Shown piece after piece: positions 13,201 to 28,200 of a stretch of 60,000 bases of DNA. This DNA is from Tubiluchus corallicola. Its lineage: Eukaryota > Priapulida > Priapulimorpha > Priapulimorphida > Tubiluchidae. Numbering within the stretch: position 1 is the first letter of the stretch; every line of letters starts with the position of its first letter. Below the pieces are notes generated by a model. It made no database searches, was not told the origin of the DNA, and was given only the letters and a program-made list of their open reading frames with translations. The position numbers were made by a program, and so were the translations under genes. The stretch covers positions 188,001-248,000 of the forward strand of contig JAQGDQ010000085.1 in assembly GCA_030141605.1 (NCBI GenBank), in the 5' to 3' direction.

Positions 13201-16200
13201 AATAAAGTGCCTGTTAAGTATTTCTTCTCCTAGAATTTTGAAGTTTGAACCACCAAGTCTGGATGCAGTGCCGATGAAACACTTGTCTATGACATCCTGG
13301 CTTAAACCAACAGCTTCAAAAATTTGTGCACCCTGGAGAAAACATAATAAACTACCTTAATATCATAATTGATAAAAACTGGCATTTAAACACATCAAAA
13401 ATTTAATAACTGAATTAGTGACATTGCATAAAGTACTATATTGCAATTTGAATCTAGAAGACAGATGTTTCAAATTCTTAATAATAAGAACGGCAACAGA
13501 TTAATAAGTATTTCATACTAAAATTATGGTATTCTATAAGCTTTGTAATAGAAACAGAAACAATGGCAAATAACAAACAAATTAACGAATTATTTTCAAG
13601 TTACAGATTAGATCGGCTCTGTTACCACTTTTAAGGAAAAATCAGTATACCTATAGACAAAAAACATGAAACACACAAACGGAGTGAGGTGGTCTTCAGC
13701 ATTTTCAAAAAAACTGTGTTGGAAGATGCAAGAATAGGTAAAATCTATTGTTTAACGAAATTCAACCGATTTAGAGAAACACACTCACCTTGTAACTCTG
13801 CAATGTAGATATACCCATCTTAGCCATGACCTTAGAAATGCCTCTTGCAATGGCGTCTTTATAATTAAGGAATATATCCTCGTCGCTCAGAGGTGGCGTC
13901 ATTGCTCCAGACTCGCGCACGTACTGCATGACTTCAAACACCAAATATGGGCAAATGGCATCGCAGCCATAGCCAATCAATGTGCAGAAGTGGTGCACGA
14001 CCCTGAAAAGGACAAAATACATCAAGAAATACTTGAAAAAGAATGCCATTGATAAACTTAATAGTAAAATAGATACTAAGTGGTAAGTAACTCACCTGCA
14101 CTCTGCACTTTCTAATATGATGGCACATTTCATCCGCTGTCTTTGTTTGATAAGGTGGTGGTGTACGGCTCCAACAGCCAATAGTGAACTAAAAATGAGT
14201 AAAACAAATATGGATATTCACGTTATATGAAAACTCTGGGAGGAGAAACAAAAGAAATTTTTTAGCAAAATCACTAGCTAGAGGTTAAATATTACTGGAC
14301 AGCAGAATGGTGAAATGCCTCAAGCATGAATAATCCTGCCAATCTGCAGTTGTCAATAAGAGATGAAAATAAAATATAAAAAGTAAAAAGCACAACAAGA
14401 AAAATATATAGGGGACACGTTACACCTCCATATCAAAACAGTGTTCACACTAATGCTTGACACACTTCCTATGATACTATTATAGGTAGTTCTATGTCTG
14501 ACATGCTCCCTATATTATTATTACATGTACCTTCATTTATTACTTGAAGCTGTGAGTTAGAATACTTAGCAAAGCAATGTATACTTCGCCTGCTTATCAC
14601 AGAATAGAAATAAAAAAATTCACAAATATCTTTGCGTGTGGGTATTGTGGTACGGCAACAGCAACAGTAACAATAACTTCCTGTTTTTAATAACCAAGGT
14701 GTACAAGGCAGTTCTTGGGTTAAGCTTATTAGCAGCCAGCTAAGTAAGAGAGTTCTACACAAGAATTTCTTTACATGACCTAATGAGCATCTTTGCTATT
14801 CACTACTACTGTACGGCATTGCTAAACCAGTCAATGGTAGCTCGGTTTAGGGCAAAAAACAACAATTAAACTATTAAATAAGATGCAACAGAATATACGA
14901 CATAGTTACACCAAAAATTAAATGGGAAGTTTTTAGTCATAACTTGAATGTATATCACACACCAGAATGTACACAGAACCGAAATTTGGCTAGAAGTTAT
15001 GACCCTCACATTACAAAATATTCAGATGAACACCAACTTAATACTTTATTTCAAAGTTCAAAATGTATTTTGATTACAGTGACATAAATTCTTATCATAC
15101 GAATGACGACTAGTAACTTTATGGATCTGAAATTACCAAATATGAATCTACACCGAATCTCATTTTCATAATAATTGTCAAATCTGGATAGAATCCGAAT
15201 CTTAGTTTAAAATAATTTTCGAATCCGTATCGAATCCAAATCTCAGTTTAAAATAATTTTCGAAACCGAATCGAATTCGAATCTCAATTTTTCAAATTGT
15301 TCTTTCAACCAAATCAAATTCAAATCTCAATTTTTCAAATTGTTCTTGCAACTGAATCTTTTTCGAATCTTTGCAGTTTTCAACAAAATTATAGCAGACT
15401 GGTGAGATAACAATGATTTTCACGAAGATTACAGATGACCTATCTAAGTAACACGTTTGACAGTAATTTTGCAATAATAAAGACTATAGATGATCTAACT
15501 ATTTGTGACAGATTTTTTCTGCCGATGACTAACAATATAAAATTCGTTGGGGTGCCTTCACCTACATGAGTCGGTGTAAAATTGTAATGTGATGCATGCG
15601 TTTGCTCAGGATGTCATGAGTTAGACACGTGCTGAAACCGAATATGGCATCGTCAGCATATTTCAAGTAGGGCAAAATTATCAAAAGAGGCGATTTCAGG
15701 ATTTTGACGTAAATTTTAAAGGTAAATGAGCATATAATGCTTTTATAATACAGCGCTATCGAATCACCTCTGCATATAAGTGAAAAAATTCATAGCGAAT
15801 AATTTGTGTGCAGACAAAAACCATGTCAAGTGCGATGAAAAATTCAGTCTTACCTGACAGGTACGTTCTCTCTACCTGCTTTCCTATCAGACAAGATTAA
15901 CAACGTGTAGCCCTCAGTTACAGCTTCACTGGCTTCTTCACAAATGCTGTCTAGTGCAGGTTCAAGACCGTATGCACCGGATTTGATGCTGAACACAATG
16001 TCTATTACTTTAGCCTGAAATAATAAACATACGCAATAAGTTTGTGACTGCCACAAAATTGTCTCCATATCAAGCAGCAAATCATCATTGCAATTTTCTT
16101 TTCAACTCGCCAGCAACTCAAACAGGTTCACGTATGAAAACAAAGTGCAAGTCACTATAGACATACTTACTTCAAATGAACCAAACTCGGTTCAACAACA

Positions 16201-19200
16201 GACTACAATCGAATGGTAGGAATTTACAAATCAATTACTAATAATCAATGGCAAATCACCTTAATTGCCAATTAATACCATTTAATATCATTGTTTTTTC
16301 CAAATTTTACCCTTGCAGGCTCAGGCTGACAGAGAAAAATATAAAATTCTTCACCGAGGAACTGATCTCAGAACATTTTGAATTCCAGTTAGATATGTTG
16401 ATGCAAACATGTTGGCAAGCCTAACTTTGATCACAAAGCACATGCATGAGGCCACCTGGGCAAACGTCCCATCCCACTACTTATATAACGAGGATACATT
16501 CTAAAGCCTTCTAAATCAAAATTTCTATTATTTATTCTAAAGCAAAATAATTAAAATAAATGTTTAAAATTACTGCATCATATTTAAAGTTTACACAAAT
16601 ACTAATCAAAGCTGAAGTCCTAACTTTAGCCAAAATGTCATAAATGCATTCACTATTATGCGAAATTTTCGAACAACAAACATATGATAAAACTGCACAA
16701 TTTCACACGTACAACCGATGTTAGTAAGACAAGATGAAATAAGCACTTGTATCAAATACAGTACACACCAGCATACCTTCATATTTTTATAGTCTGCTCT
16801 TTTTATCACTTCAATATCATTCAAGGAGAGCACAGGATTGTGAAGAAGAAGCCGCTTACACTGGTTAGCACTTGGTTCCAAGATGTTGGCTTCGGGACCA
16901 ATTGGACAAGCCTGAAAAACAAGAATAGTTCTGATTGCGAGTCTTTGTTGATGATTCGAGTTTTCTAATTTTTACTTTTCAAAAGATAGAAACCTATCCA
17001 TTAAGAATCTTTCTTCACAATTGCTCCATTTTTAACTAATTTTTATTTATTGTTCATTAAGTACTGGAATGGTACAGTACATATTAGTAAATGGATACAA
17101 TGTGCACGACATAGAAAAAAACATATAATAAAAATGTAGGTGCCAATATGATGGGTGAAAATAACAATTAACAATCAATAAGCATTAACAAAGCACGAAA
17201 AATTAAAAGCGAAATTCAGAAATAGTTTGCACTTCGATAATTACAATACATGTAAATAATTAACATTTTTAGCAACAACAAATGGTTAAAGAACTTTTTA
17301 TACAAGTTGCCTCGCTGCAAGCCAAGATCCAGTATTTAACGACAAGGACTAATTATTATGTTGACATTTATGGCAGAATCTACAACCTATATAATTATGA
17401 AAAACACAAGTAGTCACAGACTTACAACCTATGCAACTAACGACTGTTCGACTTTATGACCCGACCCCCCCACACAATTTAACTAATTAATTATCCAAAA
17501 CCAACCATAACTCATATTTCTTTTATTTTTAAAACAAATTAACTTTAAATCGCTATCTGTTTCCATAAATTCATCATAGGCGCCACCATATAAGGCGCGG
17601 CTACACATATAAGTCTTAAGTATAATGGTGCACTGCTTGAATATACGGGTCCAACTTACGACCAATTTGTCTTACAACCAATGAGTTGTAATCTGTAACC
17701 CTACTTGTAATCCTTTAAAATGAGATACTTAAACAGCAGAGGTGTCTCAGGCATGCGAGTATATATAGTGGATAAACATTCTCTATCTAAGAAAGGAATA
17801 ACCAGAGACAGCACGGCAGAAAATATCAACCAAAAACAGTTTTAATGACGATCACCCATCCACTTACTACTAGGTTTTGCAATGCTTAAACTTCCGCTAT
17901 TATATAGTTAAGTACTAATAATGCACATTCCCTTTAACAAGTTACAAGTGACAAAGAAAATAGAAATCAAAATTTTAGGCTCTTAAAATCTGTCAATTTA
18001 TGAACTGTGTAAAATCTACTTACGAGTGACATAATGACTCTTTCTCGAAACGGATCTATAGGTGGGTTTGTGACTTGCGCAAATAATTGTTTAAAATAAT
18101 TGAAAATGAGCGGATTGTAATCAGACAAGCAGGCCAGAGGAGCATCGTTACCCATTGAGCCGAGAGCTTCCTTCCTAAAATCAATTTATAAAACACACTG
18201 AGAAGAAATTAAGAATGAAAAAACATTAATAAAGCAATCTAAAATAAGTTGGTGTTACTAAGCCTAACTGTGCCTATAGCAATTTACAATCTAGGTACTA
18301 ATATTGCATCACTAACTGCAGGGTAGCATTTTAGCAAAATAAATCTACTTCAACAACAAATTGTGTAAGATTTATAGCCTAAACAGATAAATGATCATTT
18401 TTTATATCTTGTTTGCATAAACTAATGCCTAGCATTGTACAAAACACCACCATTACCACGATTACTATGTTTTTGTGAGTATTGATTTTTATCTGTATTA
18501 ACCTATACTTGTCCTGCTTGTATAGATCTTCACCTTTTTTTAATTTATTTTATATCTATAATTTATGTATTTAATTTATTGTATGTCTGTTGTTTTTTTC
18601 ATATCTTTGCATGTCTTCATACTAACTTTATACTGTACTGTCTTACATCTTGTATTGTCATTTGAAAAATATACTACATGTACGAAATAAATGGTATTTA
18701 TATGTAGTTTGAGCTTGAAAGTATATTAAATAGCTATTAACTTACTTGGTGTAGACCATGGGTAGTAACAGCAAAGTAAACGATTCAATAGTAAAACCAA
18801 ACAGTGGTAATCTACGATCAGCACTCAGACCTAATACAAACAAAACAGCACTAATGATAATGCAGAGCAGTGGATTCCATACAGAAATACAACAAGGAAG
18901 TTCTTGTTGGCAACCAAGTTCTACATACAAAATACAATCGTCTTACGCAAAGATATTCAACTATATATTCTTAATTCATATTTGTATTTGATGTTTGATA
19001 AACAAACAAATTATAAAAATGCTTTTGATTTCAGAAGGTAAAACAGACATAAAAGGATGTTGAAAATTTACTTACAAAACTGAGGTATGAATTCAAATCT
19101 TATGTTTATGCTAATATTTTCACTGATTTAACATTTCACCAGTACCGCTTCGTTTAAGACACTTGCATTTTTAACTTGTATAATCAATTATGATAGCCAC

Positions 19201-22200
19201 AGGCTAACTTTTTATTGTAGTAAACATGGACTTTAAATAAGTAGCAATCAATCAATACTAAATGTGTGTCAATACCATGAGCAACTTCAAATTCTTCAGG
19301 TAAGCCCAATGATAGTCTTCTCCGGCGTGACTTCTGTCCAGCCAAGTCAGGATTATTTTCTGCATCAGCTTGATATAGATCTTCCAATGTAATCATCTAG
19401 AACAACAAATATTAGCCATTATACAGTTTACAACAAAATCACAAATAATTAATGGTGCAGATGGCAAGGAAAAAGCAAGACAGTTTTTTCAGAAATGAGT
19501 TTCTAACCAAAAAGACTACTAAATTTTTTTGTTACCTCTTTTAGCCATTCCCCCACTGGTCGGAGATTTGCAATTTCTAATTTTAGGTCCTGATCCTCGC
19601 AAAATATGTGTTTCTCTGTGTCCACAAGTAACATACGACCCGGTTTTAATCTACCCTACAGCAATAAGGCAAAGTATAATTACATCAATTTAGTATTTTA
19701 TTCCAGATAAAGTAACTTTAAACATTGTAATTTAATAATAGCTGACTAGTAACATCACACAATAGGCAATTCTTAGTTTTGTCGTATAGTCAAATTCATA
19801 ACACTTTCAGAAAAGAAAGATGACAGTCTACACAGATGATGGTAACGACATCTTAACTCTAGACATCAAGACAAATCTTAACTCCCCAAAAACAAAAGTA
19901 AAAATTGTTTTTGTTTCAAACCTTTTGAACTACGTCCTTTGGTTCCAACTTTGCTATCCCAACTTCGCTAGCCATGTACATGACATTGCCGTTTGTGAGG
20001 TAATATCGAGATGGCCTCAGCCCATTTCTGTCTAAGATTGCACCAATGTAGCGACCATCCGTAAATGTCATCAAAGCTAAAAAATGATCAATTTATTAAA
20101 CGGAACACAAAAAGAATAGTGATATGAGTAATTATAATTATAGTGATACCAGCAGCTATGATTAAAGAGTTTGCAATTTAGTGTCTCATAAACATGAGCC
20201 AAGAAATTTTAAATATTTGATATCAAAGTCATACCAGGACCATCCCAAGGCTCCATAGCCATGCTGCTCCACATGTAAAAGTGTTTCTTGGCTTCGGGCA
20301 TTAAATAGTCTCTCTGCCAAGCTTCAGGTATCATTGTGATTGCAGCCTATAACATAAAATGAAATTAAAACAAAAGCCAAATCTCTCAGGAAGTCGAGCT
20401 TCTTTTAATATTTGAGAAAAATTGTTAGAAAGTTTCAGCAAAAAATTGTGATAAGCACCTCTTGTAAATAATAAAAGCATTTTAATGTCACAATCACTTC
20501 ACACCTTCAGCGCTTATTCTGAGCGAAAAATGGCATTATCCTGTTGTACGGCTGTATGAACACTTATCCCACCAGGTGCTTGAACAAGCTTTTTTGTAGC
20601 TGCAGTTACTACTATCAACTACAATCAATCCAAAATGTTAAACGAGAGAATATTAATACTATTTTTTCTGCTTTTTCACTATGTAATGAAAACCAGTTAC
20701 CGAAGATAATATAATAACTTCCAACTCGATCAGTTATCAGAGACAAAATGATAGAATAATTATTTTAACAAGCTGAAACTGAACTCTATAAGTTAAGTAA
20801 CCTGCCCGGCATGTACCGTAGGTTTGCAGCCTAGAAGAATTCCAAGCTTCTCTGTACTTACATTATGTGCAGTACTTATGCATTTTGAGGTATAATCACA
20901 TGTATTAAAGCTACGTAAGCACTTTATATAAAGTTATTGCTAATTGATCCGATGACTAATTTTTACATAAACACAGTTAAGTGCTAAGATTTAATCAGCT
21001 AGAATAGAAGTGTGTGAACTGCGAACTGCAATGTGTGAATCTGAATAAAATGCAGAAATTTTGCTACGTGTGCTTTCATGCTGTCCACCAGCTTATGTAA
21101 TTCTTTTCAAAAATGTGATTGAAAAGTTCATTTAGCGGGGGACAAAAATGAATTTAAAATCTTTTGCACTTTTTTAAGCAAAACAATATATTCACGTGTA
21201 CTATGTGGTATTTTCAATATTTCTACGTGTATCAAAATATAATGAATGTTTTTCGAATGTTGATTTCTCTTTTAAACTAATTCCGAGACTAAATTTAAAG
21301 CAAAAAAAATAGTTTTTAAACTGCAATATTTGTTCACCTCAGGAAGTGCACGACCTCCAGCCATCACTAAGAACTCAAGGACGTTGTCCAAGCTGCCCGA
21401 ATCAGACTGATTTGCCTCTACTACGGGATAGACTTTCTTCAGTTCTTTGCCAAATTGCTTGCTGTGCATCACTCCCTCCCGGGCCTTCATCAAATTGATA
21501 TTGCCACGAAGCGTATTAATTTCTCCATTATGAGCCAGGTATCTTCAAAAAAGCATTTATTAATATTAAATATTAAAACATAGAACATAAACATGTAACT
21601 GTAACATGGAAGGACTGATACTCCATAATATATGCGAACTAAAAATCCAAATGAAGAGAAATTATTACTAAATACCATATTCTGTTTTACTTCAGTAAAA
21701 TAAATTTCCGAAAAGAAATTGCAAAATAAAATTATTAAACAATATTATATTTAAAGCCCAAATACAGTGTACTTTATAAAGTTTCAGTTTTACACAAAAA
21801 CAAAAAATGCTCAACCTAAGACTTTCTGACACTTTTAACTTTTTCTTGGTTGTTTACGTAAGAGGAAATTGGGGTGTGAAGGTGTCGTTTCCGAAGAAAG
21901 TCTAGAACTTGATTTCGCGCATTTACTTGTTTATTGATGCCAGTACAATCAAGTCCTTTGTTATGGCATTTCGTTTGATTATCACGTGCTACATTTTGCT
22001 GTGTACCATTGTTTACATGATGTCACACAAATGATGTGGTGTTCACGGAATCTAGCACATTTGTTTAGCCTCTAATTTTCCGAATTTTCATAAGCAAAAC
22101 CGAACAAAACAATTTGGAGGAAAATCCAACTTCGAGGCTCGATTTCATTAGGAAGGAAGCCATGAAATTTAATAAAATTAGTATCAAACTTTAAGTTACG

Positions 22201-25200
22201 GTTAGCTCTTTTTATTAAAGAAAACTTCTTTTTAAATTTGACCTTCAAAAAAAAACATTTTATTTTGAAGCCTTAACTTTAGCAGTGTTACAAGTATTGA
22301 AAACATATACATTAGTACCATGATCTTAGCATAACATAAATTAATATAAAATCCATAGACACTGGAATAAACTTATACTTTCTTATTACTATTATTAAGA
22401 TTATAAATGTGCTTTGCTAAAATGTAATTATGGTAGTTTCTAGAGCAGATTAACTTCTTTCTGCTTTGCAATTACAAATGATCAGCAGCATTAATTCTGT
22501 ACCTGTAAGGATGAGCTCTTTCCCAGCTAGGAAAAGTGTTGGTTGAGAAACGACTATGAACCAACGCAATGTAACACTCATAGTCAGGATCTTGTAAGTC
22601 CTTGTAGTAATGCCACAATTGAGCAGTGTTAAGTTGTCCCTGTAAGTAATTAAATTACAAATTAATTTATGTATAAATAAAACAGTGGAGCAACTATTTA
22701 CAAACAAAGGTGGTAAAAGTAAGTAAGACATTACATTCTAAAAAACTTAAATCATCTACACAGGAAACAAGAGAGGAGCCATGGATGACAAATATCCACC
22801 CACACATGAGTGGACACACAGTGAAAACACCTTGTTACCTTTTCAAAGCAAAAAAAGGTCACTTAAGTCAAGTAACTTTCAACCACATCAGCAAAAGACG
22901 GTGTCAACTAGTTATCCGTGTTAACTACAAAACTTAATTGAGAATGAATCAACAGTAGTCTGTGAATTGTCTGATAATCAATTCAAATCAATCTTTGCTC
23001 AAAGGCATTAATAAAGCATAAAAAATAACATGAAAGGCTTAACGCAGGAAAAACAGTATTGTGTGTAAAACTGAAAAGAATTTTTTTTTAAAAAAACGAG
23101 CAAATTTTTTAAACTATAAAATGATTAAAAAAGCCACAAACTTTGTGATCCCACAACGATGTTACAGTTTAGTTATAAAAACAAACTGAAGTACAGCAAT
23201 GTAGGGTTTACTGAAATTGCTGCATGTGATGGAATTTCCTCAAAGACTTCGAAATCCAAGTTTTGGACCTTTGCCAACAGCACAATGTGTCGTAGGCCAT
23301 TACGCGATTATACTGGTGAAGATCAATATACTATTATACTCAGCAAGAAGCATGAAGAGGACGTGTAATCCCACCAGTGCCATCAAAGTGAAGACGCAGT
23401 ATTGATTAACAGCTCCAAAGAGAGGAGAGAAACCCACTCAAATTATTATCTTTTATTGCTGATTTAAGCTAAAATCGCGGCTGCGTGAAATAACACAACT
23501 ATTTCCTACGTTTAAAAATGAACTGGATAAATCAAACAGCAAATTACATAAAGTTTGAGCAAAACTCTGAAAAGTAAGACTTCTAGAAAATGTCATAATT
23601 ATTCAGCAATTACTATGCATTACAAGTTGTTACAAATTAAATTATCACCATAGGAAATACTCATGATAATAACTATTAGGAGTTCTTAATAGTGCGTATA
23701 TAATTACATTCAGATAAGCCAAATGATACAGTACAGTACAGGAAAATGGTAAGTTCTTAGAAAGTACAATCAGTCATTGAATGGTCATTCAAAGCCACGA
23801 TTTATGTAAAGCATCAAAATGTTTCTAATGGCAAAATAAAACCTAAAGTGAAAAAAGATAACAGAAATTTGCTTCTGGATTTCCCAGCAACTTGTGAAAA
23901 TTTGCCAGACGACAGCCCTAACGAAAGTGAAAGTAAAGTCAGGAAAAGGTGATTTTAGTATCATTAAGCATCATAAATAAACACAAATATGATGCACGTG
24001 TTTACATGACATAATATAAACAAGTGAGACCTTACAGTAAATAGACTAACAAGATGATTTGTGCAAAGTGCAACACATTTAATTGCTTTATGTACCTTAC
24101 CTTGTATGTAACAGTTTTAGTTGACAAACTGACGAAGTAGAACTTGACTTTGTGATCAGGAATGGTATGAGATGCTCGTTTTCTCAACAAGAACAACTAT
24201 ATAAATCAAATAACATAAAAAATAACGAATTACAACAAAGCAATGGTGTGAACCAATGTCATTTACCGCACAGCAGAACGAAATTGAAATTTTTTCCAAG
24301 ACACCATAATATTGGCATTGATCACGGTCTATGATAAAATAACATAAAAAACTTCACAAAAGATGAAAAATTACCTTTTTGTGAAACTCAGCCTTGTCAG
24401 AAGTGTCTTCAGCTGTGATAAAAACCTAAAAAGTTAATTAAATTAATTTAAAACATCACTAATTGTTTACCACAAGAGTTGATTTCCACTGTTTCTGTGC
24501 TATTGTTATATAGTTAAGTGCCACCACAGATCTACACTTAACAACTTTGATTTATTCTAATTAATGAATAGAAAACATTCAGATACACAATTACACACAT
24601 GCTACATGCATTTGGTGTATGAAATTGACAGCAAAATACAAGTCAGCGCCTATGAATTTGAGGTGTTAAGAAAAAGAACGGTCCCGTAGCAGACATGTCT
24701 ATTGGGAATTTGGAATAGATTGTTACGGTTGCAGTTTACAAAGCTTTAGGACCTAGAAGAACAGGTGGTTAGCCTGTCACTCGGCCGCCTTTCGTCTCCC
24801 AGTACATGACCAGGTACTCAATTAAAAGTTGAGTAGACATAGGAAGGCTGTCAGAGTTTGATGTTCAACTGGTAAATGGTTTGAAAAATCCTTAACTGGA
24901 TGAATTAGCACCCAGAATCCCTGGCTCGACAACCAAACACTCAGCCACCGCACTTTGCATTTGTGAGAAAGTGACAGTAAAATACCAGTCACTATTTAGG
25001 AAGAGCCAATTATTCTCAAAATTCCTTACTTGGTCAAAAATACGGCAATTTACGCTTCAAAAGTAGCTAGTGTTAGCTAATAACAAAATTTTCACTATAG
25101 AAATAATGATACAGAAATACTGAATGATCAAGAACACTAACGATGAAGAAATATAGCTTCCACATATTGACTGTTAAATTCAACTCTACTGCAAATTGCG

Positions 25201-28200
25201 GACGTGATGACCTTCCATATGCTCTTCAATACTACAAGTCAGGACAAAATAACTGAGAGAAGTGGTTAAACCAATAAACTTCAGGCCAGCATTTCGAAAC
25301 TTTAACATAAGGACACAACGCATGTTAGTGCATGACAGCATACAGAATGTAAAACCTCAAAGCCAAAATTCAACAAAAGAAATCTTTAAGGCGACTAAAT
25401 AAAGTAACACCTTAATAAGAATCCATCTGGGTTTGTCCTTCAGTGAAAATCATATAACATATCACATATCTAGCCGTAAGGCCACTGTATGAATGAAAAC
25501 AACTCTCATAAACCAGAAAGTTAATCTAGCACACAAGAGTAACATTTTTTAGTTACTCGGGAAGTAACTCTATAAAGGGAAGTTTTGGTCTGATGATGGT
25601 GCAGTTATTCTTGTTATTCCTCATGTAATAAGTTTTCATTGACTTTTAATATTGTGACTGCGACATCACAATAGACGAAAGAACAGATTCCACGACATCA
25701 GTAAGGGGTGTTCTAAAAGGGCAGTTGTATTTGATGCTAAACCACAAAGTTTGCTGTTCATGGAGCACGTATGTTGAATGTTTTTTACAAGTTACAAGTT
25801 AAGCGACTGTTGATAAGTAAATAATAAATAAAACAAAGCTTACAAAAGATTAGTTTGCTAAACAATTAAGGAAAGACTCCTTACTGTATCAAATCATTAT
25901 ACTTTATCATGGTGGCTTCTTTACTTGGGCACAAAAGACGTTCACTAGCAGTTTTTGATTCGGTTAATCATTGTGCATGTAGCATGCAGATGTGATTATA
26001 GAATACAATTTCAATAAGACATTTAGTGTCTATGTCTTATTATCTATAAAGCCATCTGTTTCATGGATAATGACTCTAAAGACTGTTGACTGAAACAGAT
26101 GACTGTTTCATTTATAGTGAAATTTTCCAAACATGTTGATTGTCAAAGAATTTGTAATGACCTATACAAAGGAGGCTGTGTTCTCATTGCCCTTTGTTTG
26201 TCTTTTAGCAAAATTAGCAAAACTACTCGAGAAATTTCTATGAAATTTTGCATAGGTATGGAAAATGAAGTACAGTACTCAGTGCCATTCTAGTTAAATA
26301 CATTTTGTTTTTAATAGCAAAACATTCAAGATGTATGGTATTTTCGTCAACGTCAACACGACTACTTTATTTGCGAGCAATTTCACAAAAATGACTTTGG
26401 CACACAGACACCTGTACTGTCTTATGAAACAACTTCGTCGTTTAAAAGAACGTGTATTCACACCTTATCTTGTTTCTTTGATTTGCTTTTAGACGCTCGG
26501 CTTGTGCACATACCTAGGTTTTATTCTGTTGATAATGCATGTAATATTTGCAGAAGCTGAAGGACATACAGTGAGCCCGAACGTTAAATTATTTACATCT
26601 AGTTGACAGTTTAATTAGGCTATGCTCTTACTAAATAATTATATCAAAAACTAGTCCAGAATGTGAAGCATTGGGTTGCTCGCTTATTGACTTTTTTCTT
26701 CACAACTCTTTGCCAACCAACTTCCCTCGGTTTAGCGGTATCTTGTTTTGACAACGTCGAATGCTTGATGTCTTTTTGTCACTTAACGACAAATGTTTTG
26801 TTTTTACCACAAATTTTTTTCTTTATGTATTGAGATTTTGTTAGCTGTGATAAAACAGTTTCATGAGCATAACATCTGATTAGCAGCATTGCTGGATCAT
26901 GTGTCTTTAAGTGGTTTAACCAAAACCCCAACCAGACTGTAAAAATAAATGCTTGCTCAGAAATTTTTACGCTGATCTAGTCAAAAACTCGGGCTTGGCG
27001 AGGGAGTTAAAAATAAACTTAATATATATGCAACAGTTGTTGGTGAAACCATGTATACGTCAACACACAGTTCCCAATATAACCAATGCCTGTATTGACT
27101 TGTACACTGAAATGAAGCCAGAACTGCAGCAAGGCCAACACTGCAGGCATTTCTGCTAAATGCAAATCCGGTTATTGGCACTAAAAACCTTGACAGAGAT
27201 TCACTGGCTTCATTGCTGATAAACTTAAACCATAATGGAAATAATTACTATGTGTACATATATATCCAATAAAAAATACATTTCTATTCGATTCTATTCT
27301 ATTCTATTCTACGCTGGCCAATCTACTTTACTCTATTCTAGTCTGTTCTGTTCCATTCCATTCTGTTCCATTCCATTCTACTCTACTCTACTCTGCTCTA
27401 CTCTACTCTACTCTATACTCTATTCAGTTCTGTTCTGTTCTATTCTATTCTATTCTATTCTATTCTATTCTATTCTATTCTATTCTATTCTATTCTATTC
27501 TATTCTATTCTATTCTATTCTATTCTATTCTATTCTATTCTTTGTAAAGGGTTTTTGCCCCCAAAAGCCCAAGTTAAGTCATTTGCTGGTATACCACTGT
27601 ATTACAAAGAAATTAACCCAATCATTAATATTAGTGTAAAATCATATCTTAATTCCTTGTTGATGTTACTTTATATTATTTGCAAACTTTCAAGCACTCT
27701 CAAATTTTCGCACCAGTTTGACCACATCTGTAATATGAGGCTATTTTAACAAGAAAGGTGTCAGCGATAACAGCATTGGTAGCTGTAGATTTAGCTCACG
27801 ATGTAACACATATATTACAAGCATATGTGATATATACTCAAAAACATGAAATTACAAACTGGCTACCAGACCGCTGTTTGTTAACATGTCTTCGGTCGAT
27901 GTTTTTGAAAGTTCTCACACTAAGATGTACTAATAACATAAGAAGTTCTAACAATACGAGCACAGATCTTACGCACACAGAAAAACTTAAAACTTACCAG
28001 CAGTCCTCTTATTTTATTTGAAAACAGGCCATTGTCTTTTTCATTTCAGTAACTCACTTAAGTCACATTTTAACTTTTGATTTACAAGACGATGAGGATA
28101 CTTCAGATAAATGCAGTCATTTTATGTACCGAGCTAAATACATTATTGCTAATTTCTCTTACTTACACGCAGATTTAAAATTGCGTATTTTCTGTAGCTA

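Noticed and set aside
15144-15376. Regularly spaced repeats resembling a CRISPR array
   Set aside because: The units abut without unique spacers and the locus is a spliced eukaryotic intron; it is a minisatellite.
24126-24157. Alternative acceptor for GLT1 exon 6 ending ACAAAG (at 24146-24147)
   Set aside because: It would start in the wrong phase after exon 5; the acceptor 4 bp further in keeps frame and gives the expected FYFVSLST.
27235-27639. 134-residue open frame over the TATTC array
   Set aside because: The frame exists only because a 5-bp repeat without stops is open in every frame; its protein is LFYSI repeats.
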